Below, one piece after another: positions 1-8,819 of a stretch of 64,000 nt of DNA. The notes under the pieces were generated by a model. It saw nothing but the letters and a program-made list of their open reading frames with translations, made no database searches and was not told the origin of the DNA. Each line of letters opens with the position of its first letter. Position 1 is the first letter of the stretch. The stretch lies in the NCBI RefSeq assembly GCF_034347385.1, contig NZ_CP133777.1:2914001-2978000 (forward strand). Reading direction: 5' to 3'. Source of the DNA: Actimicrobium sp. CCC2.4 (lineage in GTDB: Bacteria; Pseudomonadota; Gammaproteobacteria; Burkholderiales; Burkholderiaceae_D). Position numbers and translations under genes: made by a program.

Positions 1-856
1 CCTCGGGTTCCTGGCGCGCCAACGTCAGCAATTGATGGACCAGCCGGCTGGCACGATCCAGCCCGGCGCGCAGCGCCGCAAAAGCCGCTTCGCGCGATGG
101 CTGGTCGGTCGCGCGCCGTGCCAAATCGAGCTGCAACGTCAGCGCGGTCAGAGGCGTACGCAATTCATGGGCCGCATCGTCCACAAAAATCTGCTGGATG
201 GCGGCAGCCCGCGCCAGCCGTGCCAGCAAGTCGTTGACGGCATCGGTCAGCGGCCGTATTTCATCGGGCAGGCCGGCATCGGAGACCGGCGCCAGTTGCC
301 CTGCATCGCGTGAGGCCAACTGTGCCACGACGCCCCTTATCGGCGCCAATCCACGACGGACAGCAAGCCAGATCAGGCAGCCGAGAAATGGCACCAGCAG
401 CAGCAACGGCGCAATGGTGTTGAGTGCCGAACGCGCGGCCATGTCGCTGCGTACGCGCAGTGGTTGCGCGATCTGCACCACGGTTGGCCCCTGCTGCGCG
501 CTATAGACCCGCCATACTTCGCCGCGGGTCTCGATGTTCGCGAAGCCGAGCACTGCCAGCTGCGGCAGATCGGTGTAGTCATGGGAAAAATAGAGCCGCA
601 CGCCTGTCGGATCCCAGATCTGGATGACCACCGCCGGCACGCTGTCGAATACAGCCCCCGTGCCCGGCTCCGGCAGCGACAGAAAACGGCTGGGCAGCGC
701 GCTGGCAACTTGCTGCATCTGGAAGTCGAACAGATGATTGGCTTCGTCGCGCGCCTGCCGGTACAGCAGCAGTGCCGTCAATGACATCGCCACAATCAGC
801 CCGGCGGCCAGCCATACCAGCATGGTGCGTCGTATTGAAGTACGTCCGGCTGTCAT
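1..856 (-). CDS. Two-component sensor histidine kinase, QseC/TctE type (C-terminus cut by window edge)
   Basis: Inner-membrane sensor kinase partner of the response regulator just upstream in transcription. Translation from the ATG at 856 gives 285 residues before the window ends. TM1 is at about residues 12-32, a short periplasmic loop at 33-145 and TM2 at about 147-166. A HAMP-like linker follows, then a dimerisation/phosphoacceptor box DDAAHELRTPLTAL with the phosphorylatable His at residue 230. The ATP-binding domain lies outside the window. The start overlaps the regulator stop in an ATGA, which indicates translational coupling and fixes the start. The short periplasmic domain and regulator-then-kinase order resemble QseBC/TctDE systems; the stimulus cannot be inferred. 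Confidence 0.9.
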   Translation of the reverse strand, partial: MTAGRTSIRRTMLVWLAAGLIVAMSLTALLLYRQARDEANHLFDFQMQQVASALPSRFLSLPEPGTGAVFDSVPAVVIQIWDPTGVRLYFSHDYTDLPQLAVLGFANIETRGEVWRVYSAQQGPTVVQIAQPLRVRSDMAARSALNTIAPLLLLVPFLGCLIWLAVRRGLAPIRGVVAQLASRDAGQLAPVSDAGLPDEIRPLTDAVNDLLARLARAAAIQQIFVDDAAHELRTPLTALTLQLDLARRATDQPSREAAFAALRAGLDRASRLVHQLLTLARQEPE

Positions 857-1515
857 GGCAACGTCGCCATCATGTAACCGACACCGCGGACATTGCGGAT
901 CATTCCGGCACCGAGTTTCTTGCGCAGCGCGTGGATGTAGACCTCGACCGTATTACTGCCGACTTCATCGCCCCAGCCATAGATTTTTTCTTCCAGCTGC
1001 GACACCGACAGGACTGCACCGGGACGTTCCAGTAACGCGTGCAGGACCGCGAATTCCCGCGCCGACAGCGCAATGCAGGCTTCATCCAGCGTTACAGCGT
1101 GGGTCGTCGTATTGAGTACCAGACTGCCATGGCGCACCAGGGCATCGGTGCGCCCGGCGCGCCGGCGCAGCAGCGCCTGCACCCGGGCAGCCAGTTCCTG
1201 CAGGTCAAACGGCTTGACCAGGTAATCGTCGGCGCCGGCATTCAATCCGCGCACCCGGTCGGCGATCGCATCACGCGCAGTCAGGATCAACACCGGGATG
1301 GAGTCGCCACGCTGGCGCAGCGTCGCCAGCACGGTACTACCATTAACGCGCGGCAACCCGAGGTCAAGCAACAGCAAATCGTAAGAATGCGTGGTCAGGG
1401 CCAGCAGTCCGCTATTGCCGTCTGCAACGACATCGACCGTATGGCCCTCGTGTTGCAATCCTTGCGCGACACTATCGCGCAGCATCGCATCGTCTTCGAT
1501 ATAGAGCAGGCGCAC
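853..1515 (-). CDS. OmpR/PhoB-family response regulator
   Basis: DNA-binding response regulator of 220 residues, the normal length for the OmpR family. The receiver domain (1-115) has the acidic pair at E7-D9, phosphoacceptor D51 in LLLLDLGLP, and the conserved LTARD and VKPF segments. The C-terminal winged helix (about 125-218) ends in the typical YGWGDEVGSNTVEVYIHALRKK-type recognition helix region and RGVGYMM. It is first in a two-gene operon with the kinase at its 3' end (4-base overlap). QseB/TctD-like by architecture; regulon unknown. Confidence 0.95.
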   Translation of the reverse strand: MRLLYIEDDAMLRDSVAQGLQHEGHTVDVVADGNSGLLALTTHSYDLLLLDLGLPRVNGSTVLATLRQRGDSIPVLILTARDAIADRVRGLNAGADDYLVKPFDLQELAARVQALLRRRAGRTDALVRHGSLVLNTTTHAVTLDEACIALSAREFAVLHALLERPGAVLSVSQLEEKIYGWGDEVGSNTVEVYIHALRKKLGAGMIRNVRGVGYMMATLP

Positions 1516-1710
1516 TTAATCATTCCCGGTGAATGGATCCATAACCCGCTAAATTTTAGCCCCCACGTCGTGTCTGGCTGCGTGCGCTGGCACCCGTAAC
1601 AACATTTAGTTACGCGATAGTAGCGTTACTTGTATTCAAGTTCTCGATCGTGCACGTTAGTTACCCGCCCCCTGCCAATCGACAGTCACTGTCCCTATCG
1701 AAAGCGTCCC

Positions 1711-2772
1711 TTGAAAACCCTCTTGTTTGCCATCGCCGTATTGCTAACCGGATGCGCGACCGCACCGACCTACGTGAGCCGACAGCCGCCACAAGTCATC
1801 TACCAGGTGCCGCTGCCGCAGCAAGTTAGCACCGTCTACCTTGATCCGCCGCTCTATCAGCCTCCGCCGGTCAGGGTGCTATGGGCACCGCCGCCGATGC
1901 GAGTTGACATCATCCCCTTTCAGCCCAACCCCGAGGCAATCTGGACCGGTGGTTACTGGGTCTGGCAAGGCAACTGGGTCTGGGCCCACGGACGCTGGGC
2001 TGCGCCACCGCAACCGGGCTACGGCTGGATCAATCCGTACTACGAAAACCGGGGCGGCTCCGTTATCTTTATCAATGGCTTCTGGGCCGCGCCGGGCGTG
2101 ACGTTCGTACAGCCAGCTCCCACTCTTTTTATCGATATGGCCGTGATCGGCCGCGGCGTCATTGCCGGTCCGCGACCGATCGGTCCGCAAGGCATCTTTG
2201 TGCCGCCGCCACCGGGTTCGCGCATCGGCCTGATCGTGCCGGCACCACTGGGCACTGCCCCGGCTGTCGTCATCAATGCACCCGCGGTCATCAATGAAGG
2301 CATGCGTATCCATACCAACACGACGAACGTCAATAATGTCAACAACAGCGTCAATAACAGCGTCACCAATGTCAGGAATGTGACCAACATCAGCAACATC
2401 ATCGTCGCTCCCGCCAGTGCAACGGCCAACGGCCAGGCCGTCAATACGACCGTTGCCCCCCAAGCACATCTGGTAGCGGCAATGCCAGCCCCGACCCGAC
2501 CGCTGCCACTGGTTCCGGCGATGCCTCCTGCCGCCGTCCGCCAGCCCAATCCGTTCCAGTCGCCCGTGCAGATGCCGCCACCGGTGATGCAAGTCCGCAC
2601 GCCGGCGCTACCGCAATCAGTGGCTCCGCCGGTGCCGCAAGCTATCGAGAAACATGTCCCGCGTGCCCGCCCGGATGATCATCCGACGCAGGCCGCACCG
2701 GTGCCGAAGCGGGACTACGACAAAAAAGAACACAAAAATCGCGAAGATGGCAAGCCGAACGACCGGAGTTAG
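1711..2772 (+). CDS. YXWGXW-repeat family lipoprotein, proline/asparagine-rich
   Basis: Probable outer-membrane or periplasmic lipoprotein of unknown function. A TTG at 1711 gives a compact lipoprotein signal (MKTLLFAIAVLLTGC) with the lipobox Cys at residue 15. An in-frame ATG at 1630 would add 27 residues and an atypically long n-region, so I prefer 1711, although its Shine-Dalgarno is weak. The mature part has Trp/Tyr-rich repeats (TGGYWVWQGNWVWAHGRW and related) as in the YXWGXW family. A low-complexity stretch follows, rich in NVNN/SVNN, then a Pro-rich, basic C-terminus (KRDYDKKEHKNRED). It stands alone between the two-component pair and ynfA. Confidence 0.75.
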   Translation: MKTLLFAIAVLLTGCATAPTYVSRQPPQVIYQVPLPQQVSTVYLDPPLYQPPPVRVLWAPPPMRVDIIPFQPNPEAIWTGGYWVWQGNWVWAHGRWAAPPQPGYGWINPYYENRGGSVIFINGFWAAPGVTFVQPAPTLFIDMAVIGRGVIAGPRPIGPQGIFVPPPPGSRIGLIVPAPLGTAPAVVINAPAVINEGMRIHTNTTNVNNVNNSVNNSVTNVRNVTNISNIIVAPASATANGQAVNTTVAPQAHLVAAMPAPTRPLPLVPAMPPAAVRQPNPFQSPVQMPPPVMQVRTPALPQSVAPPVPQAIEKHVPRARPDDHPTQAAPVPKRDYDKKEHKNREDGKPNDRS

Positions 2773-2869
2773 GCACTGGTGCCGGGTGACTATGCTTAGA
2801 TGTAATCCGCACTTCCCGGGCATATGGACCGGGCGCGGCGCTGACTCACTGGAGCCTGAGGTAGTCCTG

Positions 2870-3220
2870 TCAAGCTAGAGGTGGGGTCGGAAGCTGCGGC
2901 TGCAGCGCGATGACAGCCATGCCGAGCAGCGCAATCGCTGCGCCGGCGATATCCCAGCGCGTGAGCGCAACGCCATCGACGAAGCGCAGCCAGAGCAACG
3001 CCACGGCGATATACATGCCGCCGTAGGCGGCATAAGTGCGTCCTGCGGCTGCCGGATGCCAGGTTAGCAGCCAGGCAAATAGCGCCAGCGACATCGCGGC
3101 CGGCACCAGTAGCCAAGCCGTGCGGTCTTGCCTGACGACCAGCCACGGCAAATAGCAGCCGACGATTTCGGCCACGGCGGTAACGGCGAACAGCGCCACG
3201 ATGTTGAAGAAGGGCAGCAT
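2870..3220 (-). CDS. ynfA: YnfA/UPF0060 family small membrane protein
   Basis: Small integral membrane protein of 116 residues; the family is about 108. It has four hydrophobic segments (about 5-26, 33-52, 62-80, 88-107) and the family signatures [10 protein letters not shown] and [19 protein letters not shown] chose the ATG at 3220 because an AGGA Shine-Dalgarno lies just upstream; a longer reading to 3298 adds an unconserved extension. The family resembles SMR transporters in fold, and some members have been linked to drug efflux, but the substrate here is unknown. It is divergent from the GST gene. Confidence 0.9.
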   Translation of the reverse strand: MLPFFNIVALFAVTAVAEIVGCYLPWLVVRQDRTAWLLVPAAMSLALFAWLLTWHPAAAGRTYAAYGGMYIAVALLWLRFVDGVALTRWDIAGAAIALLGMAVIALQPQLPTPPLA

Positions 3221-3404
3221 GGCGTCCTGAAAAAGTAAGCACCCGTTGACGGGACAACAGGCTGGATCAAGCGGACTCAAGCGGCATCGCCAGACCACGG
3301 TCAGGCCAATGAAAACCGCTTACCGTACACTGAGCGACCTGTCTGCCGGCACCAACCCGGTCGCACCGCCCCGCGATCATGCATCATAACCTGCGAGTCA
3401 CGCC

Positions 3405-4046
3405 ATGCTAACGATCCACCACCTCGGCAAATCCCAATCGGAGCGCATCATCTGGCTCTGCGAAGAACTCGGCCTGCCCTACCAACTCCAGCATTACCAG
3501 CGCGATACCGTCACCATGCTGGCACCGCCGGAACTGGCCCGACTCCATCCGCTCGGTGCCGCGCCGGTGATCACCGAAGGCGAGCTGGTGCTGGCCGAAT
3601 CGGGAGCCATCATGCAATACCTGCTGGCGCGGCATGACAACCAAGGCCTCGCACTAGCGCCGACCGATCCGGCATTTGCCGATTACCTGTACTGGCTAAA
3701 CTTCGCCAACGGTAACCTGCAACCAAACATGGGGCGCTCGATGTTGCTGCGCAAACTGGACCTGGCGACCGACAACCCGGTTTTGGCTGCGCAAAATGGC
3801 CGGCTCGGACGCGTGCTTGATCTCGTCGAAATCCGCCTCGGTAGCAACGACTATCTTGCCGGCAGTGCGTTCAGCGCGGCCGATATCATGCTGGTGTTTT
3901 CGCTGACCACGATGCGCATCTTCCTGCCCTACACCTTGTCACCCTACCCGCGCATCCTCGCCTACCTGCAACGGATAGGCGCACGCGCGGCCTACCAGCG
4001 GGCAATGCACCGGGGCGATCCGGGCATGGTACCGATGCTGACCTGA
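3405..4046 (+). CDS. Glutathione S-transferase family protein
   Basis: Cytosolic GST-fold protein of 213 residues. The N-terminal thioredoxin-like domain (1-80) carries the QSERIIWLCEELGLPY helix and the glutathione-binding cis-Pro/ESGAI motif (GAAPVITEGELVLAESGAIMQYL). The C-terminal helical domain (90-210) includes FSAADIMLVFSL, the conserved N-capping box of GSTs. The length is standard. Ser12 in GKSQSER lies where the catalytic Ser/Tyr/Cys of various classes sits. Physiological substrate unknown. Single gene, convergent with the hybrid kinase downstream. Confidence 0.9.
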   Translation: MLTIHHLGKSQSERIIWLCEELGLPYQLQHYQRDTVTMLAPPELARLHPLGAAPVITEGELVLAESGAIMQYLLARHDNQGLALAPTDPAFADYLYWLNFANGNLQPNMGRSMLLRKLDLATDNPVLAAQNGRLGRVLDLVEIRLGSNDYLAGSAFSAADIMLVFSLTTMRIFLPYTLSPYPRILAYLQRIGARAAYQRAMHRGDPGMVPMLT

Positions 4047-4070
4047 CCGGTCCGGCTCGCTGACACCGGA

Positions 4071-6440
4071 TTAACGGCCCTCACCGGTGCTGTCGTCGCG
4101 CCCGGCAATGCACCGGGCCATGATCTGCTTGAGTTCTTCGAAGAGGATGGGCTTGGACAGGTAGTCATCCATCCCGACCGCCAGGCAGCGCTCGCGGTCA
4201 CCCTGCATCGCATTGGCGGTCATCGCCACAATCGTCATCCGGTGCGCACTCGCCTGCTCGCCGGCACGGATCAGGCGCGTCGCCTCAAAACCATCCATCA
4301 CCGGCATCTGGCAATCCATCAGAACAACGGCGTAACGATGCAGCGCCAGCATCGACAATGCTTCCTTGCCGTGGCACGCGATGTGCGTGGCGTATCCGAG
4401 CCGCGCCAACTGCCGCGTCGCCACGGCCTGGTTGATCGGATTATCCTCGACCACCAGCACCCGTTCGCCGGGACGACACTGCACGACAGGCGCGGGCGTC
4501 TGCAGCGGCTGCGCCGAACGCGGCAAGTCGGGCGCGGTGTCGAGCGGCAGCTCCGTCCAGAACGTCGAGCCCTGACCGGGAATGCTCTCGAAGCCAATCG
4601 ATCCGCCCATCAGGACGACCAGCCGTTTCGTGATCGACAGACCCAGACCGGTGCCGCCATATTTGCGCGTGATCGAGCCATCGATCTGGTGAAACGGAAT
4701 GAACAGATCGGCGGCATTTTTTTTGTCGATGCCGATCCCGCTATCGCGCACGGCAAAACGGATCCCTGTCTGCACGCCACCCGACAACACCGGCCTGACG
4801 CACAGGGTAACCGTCCCAGTGGCCGTGAATTTGATCGCATTGCCCAGCAAGTTCAGCAGGATCTGGCGCAGCCTGCCTGCATCCCCCATGACCCGCACCG
4901 GCAACGCCGGATCGATCGTGCAGGTCAGCACCAGGCCTTTGTCACTCGCCTTGGTGGCGAGCACCTCGATGCATCCGGTCACGGTGGCGGGCAGCGCAAA
5001 CGCCATTGATTCGACGGTCAGCTTGCCCGCTTCGATGCGGGAAAAATCGAGAATGTCATTGATCACGTTGAGCAGCGAATCGGCTGATGTCTCGATGATC
5101 CTGGCGAACTCGCGTTGCCGGGCATCGAGCCGCGTGTCGATCAACAGCGACGTCATGCCGATGATGCCGTTCATCGGCGTGCGGATCTCGTGACTCATTG
5201 TCGACAGGAACACGCTCTTGGCCGCATTGGCTTGCTCGGCGACGGTCTTTGCGGCGCGCAGCTCTTCCTTGATCCGGTGCCGCTGGCTGATGTCAAAAAT
5301 CACGCCATCGACCCAGATGTCGTCGCTTTCATCGGCATGCAGGACACTGCCGCTTTCCCACACCTGCAGGAAGCTGCCGTTACGCTGCATCATCCGGTAC
5401 TCGATTGTGTACCGTCCGGCGTTGGCAATAGCCTCACGCCAGGCCGAGATCACGTCCGGCTGATCATCCGGATGCACCAGCTCCAGCAAGTCATGCTGGC
5501 CCGCGAAAAATGTCGCGACCGGCCAGCCGCTCAGTGTTTCGATCCCATCGCTGACGAACAGCATGCTGCCACCCACCTGACGACGGAATGCCGCACCCGG
5601 CAGGTTGGTCATGAACGACCGGTACTGGCGCTCGCGGTCGCGCAGGGTGTTGTGGAATAGCTGGCGGTAGCGCAGTAGTCCGTTGGCGATCAGGACAATG
5701 AGCGTCAGCGTGACCGTACCCAATGTGACCGCCACCGAAATGAAACCCGCCGATGCAGCCAGCAAGGGTTCATCCGAGACGGCAACGCCAATAAAGCGCG
5801 CCGCGAACATCCCCAACGTATGCATGCCGGCTATGGCCATACCCATCACCGTGCCGCTGATCAGCAGGTTGTGCCAGTTGCGCAGGCCGGTCGCGTTTTG
5901 CAGGCCAAAACGCACCCATAACGCGATCATCGCCAGCAGCACCGCGATCAGGATTGACGCTCCGAACCACCACGGATCGTAGCGCAGCAGTGGTGCCATC
6001 TGCATCGCCGCCATGCCGCTGTAATGCATCGTGCCGATGCCGGTGCCAACAAGGACGCCGCCGGCGATCAATTGCGACCCGTGGAGCGTGCGCTGCACGA
6101 GCAATTGCAGCGCGACCCACGACGCCGCAAGGCTTGGCAGTACCGACAGCAGCGTGAGCCGGACATCGTAGCTGACCGGCACGCACAGCCGGAACGCCAG
6201 CATGCCAATAAAATGCATGGCCCAGATACCGCCGCCCAACGCCAGCGCCCCCGAAAAAATGGCAACCTGGCGCTGCAGCGGCCGGTGCGACAGGCGGCCG
6301 ATGCCGGCAATCTGCAACGCCATCGTCGACGTGAACACGGCAATCATCCACGACAGCCCGATGCGCCAGGGATCGTAGACGCCGTACAGCAACAGCGGCA
6401 GGTCGGTCACGTCGATCGTGAAGAAGGACAGGAAGTTCAT
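4071..6440 (-). CDS. MHYT-PAS hybrid sensor histidine kinase with C-terminal receiver
   Basis: Membrane hybrid kinase of about 789 residues. The N-terminal MHYT sensor has seven predicted TM helices and three MHYT-like motifs (MHFIGM near 75, MHYSGM near 138, MHTLGM near 205), a fold proposed to sense O2, CO or NO through copper. A PAS/PAC domain (about 270-400) follows, then HisKA with SHEIRTPMNG (His near 416), HATPase (LLGNAIKFTATG, GTGLGLSI), and a receiver (VLVVEDNPINQ; Asp in VLMDCQMPVMDG near 708). There is no Hpt, so a phosphotransfer partner must be elsewhere. I prefer the ATG at 6440; one at 6536 is possible, but the extra 32 residues look non-coding and lack a Shine-Dalgarno. Confidence 0.9.
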   Translation of the reverse strand: MNFLSFFTIDVTDLPLLLYGVYDPWRIGLSWMIAVFTSTMALQIAGIGRLSHRPLQRQVAIFSGALALGGGIWAMHFIGMLAFRLCVPVSYDVRLTLLSVLPSLAASWVALQLLVQRTLHGSQLIAGGVLVGTGIGTMHYSGMAAMQMAPLLRYDPWWFGASILIAVLLAMIALWVRFGLQNATGLRNWHNLLISGTVMGMAIAGMHTLGMFAARFIGVAVSDEPLLAASAGFISVAVTLGTVTLTLIVLIANGLLRYRQLFHNTLRDRERQYRSFMTNLPGAAFRRQVGGSMLFVSDGIETLSGWPVATFFAGQHDLLELVHPDDQPDVISAWREAIANAGRYTIEYRMMQRNGSFLQVWESGSVLHADESDDIWVDGVIFDISQRHRIKEELRAAKTVAEQANAAKSVFLSTMSHEIRTPMNGIIGMTSLLIDTRLDARQREFARIIETSADSLLNVINDILDFSRIEAGKLTVESMAFALPATVTGCIEVLATKASDKGLVLTCTIDPALPVRVMGDAGRLRQILLNLLGNAIKFTATGTVTLCVRPVLSGGVQTGIRFAVRDSGIGIDKKNAADLFIPFHQIDGSITRKYGGTGLGLSITKRLVVLMGGSIGFESIPGQGSTFWTELPLDTAPDLPRSAQPLQTPAPVVQCRPGERVLVVEDNPINQAVATRQLARLGYATHIACHGKEALSMLALHRYAVVLMDCQMPVMDGFEATRLIRAGEQASAHRMTIVAMTANAMQGDRERCLAVGMDDYLSKPILFEELKQIMARCIAGRDDSTGEGR

Positions 6441-6771
6441 GGCAGCGTCACGCGATGACGGAAACGACAGTGATTCCCGATCCGGCGCAACCGAAAAAGG
6501 TGACAACAAGGGATGGCACGCAAGATCATCGTTCAACGCAGGGACGAAATAGCATCATCGGAAAATCAGGCATGCGGTGACGCGCACACCATGAGCATTC
6601 CGAACAGTAGCAGCAAGCTTGCTGCCACTTTTTGTAGCATTTTTTATCGACTGCGGGCACCGCAACGCGCGACTTATCAAGGCGTTTCCCGGACGACAAC
6701 CCTGCCCTGGCAATCACAACTCCAGCCATTGCGGGAGCAAGCCGCTCAGTCGCTGTCCAGCACCTGCAATA
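6441..6771. other. Intergenic region, no gene seen
   Basis: No credible coding frame. The only structure noticed is a 16-base perfect palindrome at 6610-6625 (GCAGCAAGCTTGCTGC), followed on the plus strand by two T-runs, which looks like a weak intrinsic terminator. However, no plus-strand gene precedes it. The hybrid kinase promoter should lie in the left part of this region. Confidence 0.4.
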
Positions 6772-7275
6772 TCAGACGATTCCGAACAGGTAATACGCGC
6801 CGATCACCACGAAGACTGCCGAAGTGGTAATCACCACCGTGACCATGAACACCATCCCGATCAGCCCCAGTCATGGCGCAGCCCGCGTGGTCGTCTTGAA
6901 GAAGGTGGTTGGAATGATGTTCTGGATTTGCGGCGTACCGGGCGGCGTGGCCATCGTGAACGTGAACGCCCTCAGTGCGATGATGGTGGCCGGTATCAGC
7001 CGTTTCGGGATATCGCCCTGACGGACCATCCCGGCAGCAAACGAATAGACGGCTACCACGACGACGAACAATGACACGTCGCCATAAGCCAGCAACGCGC
7101 AAACCATCACGATCGACAGGATGGTGCGCTGACGGCCGACCAGAGCAATGACGGCGGTGACAATGGATGTTGAAAAACCCGACAGCCCAATAACCTTGCC
7201 GAACACGACGGCGAACATGAGCAAAAGCAACGGAGACAATACGATCAAAAAATCCGGGTAAGGCGAACGGAACGG
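6772..7275 (-). pseudogene. GntP-family permease remnant
   Basis: Decayed fragment of a GntP-type (gluconate/citrate-like) H+ symporter. The minus strand reads a continuous homologous stretch: LLLLMFAVVFGKVIGLSG, then YGDVSLFVVVVAVYSFAAGM, then the family signature PGTPQIQNIIPTTFF. The frame then hits TGA where the family has Trp (AAP-stop-LGLIGM), and coding-like sequence resumes (LGLIGMVFMVTVVITTSAVF) to a second stop at 6772. Only about 165 of the usual 440-500 residues remain. The 5' part is missing and the adjacent unknown gene abuts it, so the fragment is both truncated and carries an internal stop. The left edge is the stop; the right edge is approximate. Confidence 0.75.
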
Positions 7276-7455
7276 AGCGTCACGGGCCGCCAGACCACAC
7301 CGCAGATTGACCAGGAAAAACCGGATAAGCGCAGAGCCGGTCCGTGACACTCCTTGCCCCCATGCGCAAGCCTGCACGATAATCGGCTCCCGATGAAGTC
7401 TTGCGGACCGGCATGTGGACCACCTGCAAGCGAGCTCTCGCAACAAAGGACATGA

Positions 7456-8184
7456 ATGACCATCACCGAACTCCCGTTCCGGGCAAGCACCACGCAGGCC
7501 AGTCACTGGATGGCACAGCAAACCGGCACTCCCTGGGACTTGCCGCGCCTGCTTGAAAATGGCCTGATTCCGTACGTCTGGCTCGACTACGACGCCAGCC
7601 TGCCGGCGCTGTTCGGCGACGCCAACGGCGGCTACCCGGCACCGATCTTTTTTGAAGACGACACCCGCCGCCTCGCCGCCGGCAGCGACGATGTGCTGAT
7701 CACCATCACCAAAGACGTCTACCGCATCGTCGCGCAGTTGCCGCCACCGGGACTGCGGCGTGAACTGCATGAACTGCGCTTTCTGAAGAAGGACCTGGAG
7801 CGACTGGCCGGCAAGCTCGAACGCGCCGCCGCTGCCGCGCTGCTGCCGCCACCGGAACCGGTCGCCTCCGCTGGCGCACAGGAATCGCAAGCCGGCATCT
7901 GCAAGGATCAAGTGCTGATTGCGTTTGCCAGTCTGCTGAAGATCAATCTGGAGCAGGCGCTGGATGGCGCCGGCGGGATATTTGGCGACGAGGGCGCGCG
8001 GGTCAAGGCCAGCACGAAAAAATCAAAGAAGAACGCAGTGTGGAATCCGGTCACGCTGGCGCTGGGCTTGAACGATGTGTACCGGGTGCCGATGGCCCAG
8101 CTGAAGCGGGCGTTCGGGACGCATGATTTTTTGCGGGAGTGGGACGAGGATTGGAAGCGGACGTTGGGGTTGCTGGGGAAGTAA
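7456..8184 (+). CDS. Conserved-looking protein of unknown function
   Basis: A 242-residue soluble protein I do not recognise. There is no signal peptide or TM helix. The N-terminal 110 residues look like a compact mixed fold (LPYVWLDYD-type strand segments, then FFEDDTRRLAAGSDDVLITITKDVYRI). Next comes a helical, possibly coiled-coil part (LRRELHELRFLKKDLERLAGKLERAAAAALL), then an Ala/Pro linker and a Lys-rich segment (KASTKKSKKNAVWNP). The ATG at 7456 has a clear AAAGGA Shine-Dalgarno at 7445-7450. It adjoins the permease remnant and precedes a repeat-bearing spacer, so this locus has been rearranged. Confidence 0.8.
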   Translation: MTITELPFRASTTQASHWMAQQTGTPWDLPRLLENGLIPYVWLDYDASLPALFGDANGGYPAPIFFEDDTRRLAAGSDDVLITITKDVYRIVAQLPPPGLRRELHELRFLKKDLERLAGKLERAAAAALLPPPEPVASAGAQESQAGICKDQVLIAFASLLKINLEQALDGAGGIFGDEGARVKASTKKSKKNAVWNPVTLALGLNDVYRVPMAQLKRAFGTHDFLREWDEDWKRTLGLLGK

Positions 8185-8250
8185 ATATCGGTGGTTGATG
8201 CCTCCCGATTACCGGGTATCGAAGCCGCAGAACACATCGAGGAAGCAGCC

Positions 8251-8283
8251 CGTAGGGTGCAATAACCGCAGGGCATTGCACCG
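8251..8283 (+). repeat. Dispersed palindromic repeat R1, copy 1
   Basis: A 33-base imperfect hairpin with 8-base outer arms GGTGCAAT/ATTGCACC. Other copies are at 8343-8375 (inverted, one mismatch), 60476-60508 and 61036-61068. The two fliC-upstream copies face each other across about 60 bases, so they could form a large stem or act as a bidirectional terminator after the gene ending at 8184. Confidence 0.8.
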
Positions 8284-8342
8284 GAAGGCTCCACGGAGTA
8301 GGGCATGTGCTAGCTAGCCTTGGCGATAGCAACCAGTCCATT

Positions 8343-8375
8343 CGGTGCAATGCCCTTCGGTTATTGCACCCTACG
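8343..8375 (-). repeat. Dispersed palindromic repeat R1, copy 2 (inverted)
   Basis: Reverse complement of copy 1 with a single G/T difference in the loop region. It has the same GGTGCAAT...ATTGCACC arms and the same flanking CCCTACG. Confidence 0.8.
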
Positions 8376-8604
8376 CGACTCGACAAAATAGCCTGCCCCA
8401 ACGCCTCAAAGACCAGAGCAGAGCGACCGAAACCCCCTTCAACCTCGTTTTAAACGCCCTGCAGGTCAAATAAACTACGCCCATCGAAAAAAACGAAATA
8501 ATTTTCGATAAATCTGCAAAGAACCACAGAACAACTTTCAAGCAATTGATTTGATACAGTTTTTTTTAAAAAAATGTGCGCCGTGCCAGTGGTAAAAATT
8601 ATAT

Positions 8605-8631
8605 TAAAGTTTTGACGAATCCAGCCGAAGG
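8605..8631 (+). promoter_or_regulatory. Sigma-28 (FliA) promoter of fliC
   Basis: The -35 element TAAAGTTT (8605-8612) matches the sigma-28 consensus exactly. An 11-base spacer follows, then GCCGAAGG (8624-8631), which matches GCCGATAA at the first five positions. Spacing is the canonical one. It lies about 190 bases upstream of the flagellin start, in the right orientation, so flagellin is expected to be a late, FliA-dependent gene. Confidence 0.85.
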
Positions 8632-8819
8632 GGCGAACAGAAAAAAAGGGCGTTACCGGGCGAGCAGCATTTTTATCGTTGCCTACATTAAACTTTTTGG
8701 AGCACCTACCGATAAAGATTACAACAGCGGTTTGCATCCCTCCCACAGAGGGGAAACCAAAGTTGACCGGGCCTTCAAATAGCCAGCAGTCATCGACCCC
8801 TTAACTCAGGAGCACTACC

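Larger units (their letters stand above)
8185..8819. other. Intergenic region upstream of fliC
   Basis: A 635-base spacer. The first part holds two inverted copies of a short palindromic repeat (8251-8283 and 8343-8375). From about 8450 it becomes markedly AT-rich and carries the sigma-28 promoter of fliC (8605-8631) and a leader of roughly 180 bases. No small ORF with a convincing ribosome-binding site was seen. The leader may carry post-transcriptional control of flagellin, but no specific structure was identified. Confidence 0.6.

Noticed and set aside
6610-6625. Intrinsic terminator
   Set aside because: Palindrome and T-runs face the plus strand, but no plus-strand gene ends upstream; kept only as a note in the intergenic entry.
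6871-7911. 346-residue minus-strand frame spanning the permease remnant and the gene at 7456
   Set aside because: Only its last 165 residues are homologous to a GntP permease; the first 180 are antisense to the gene at 7456.
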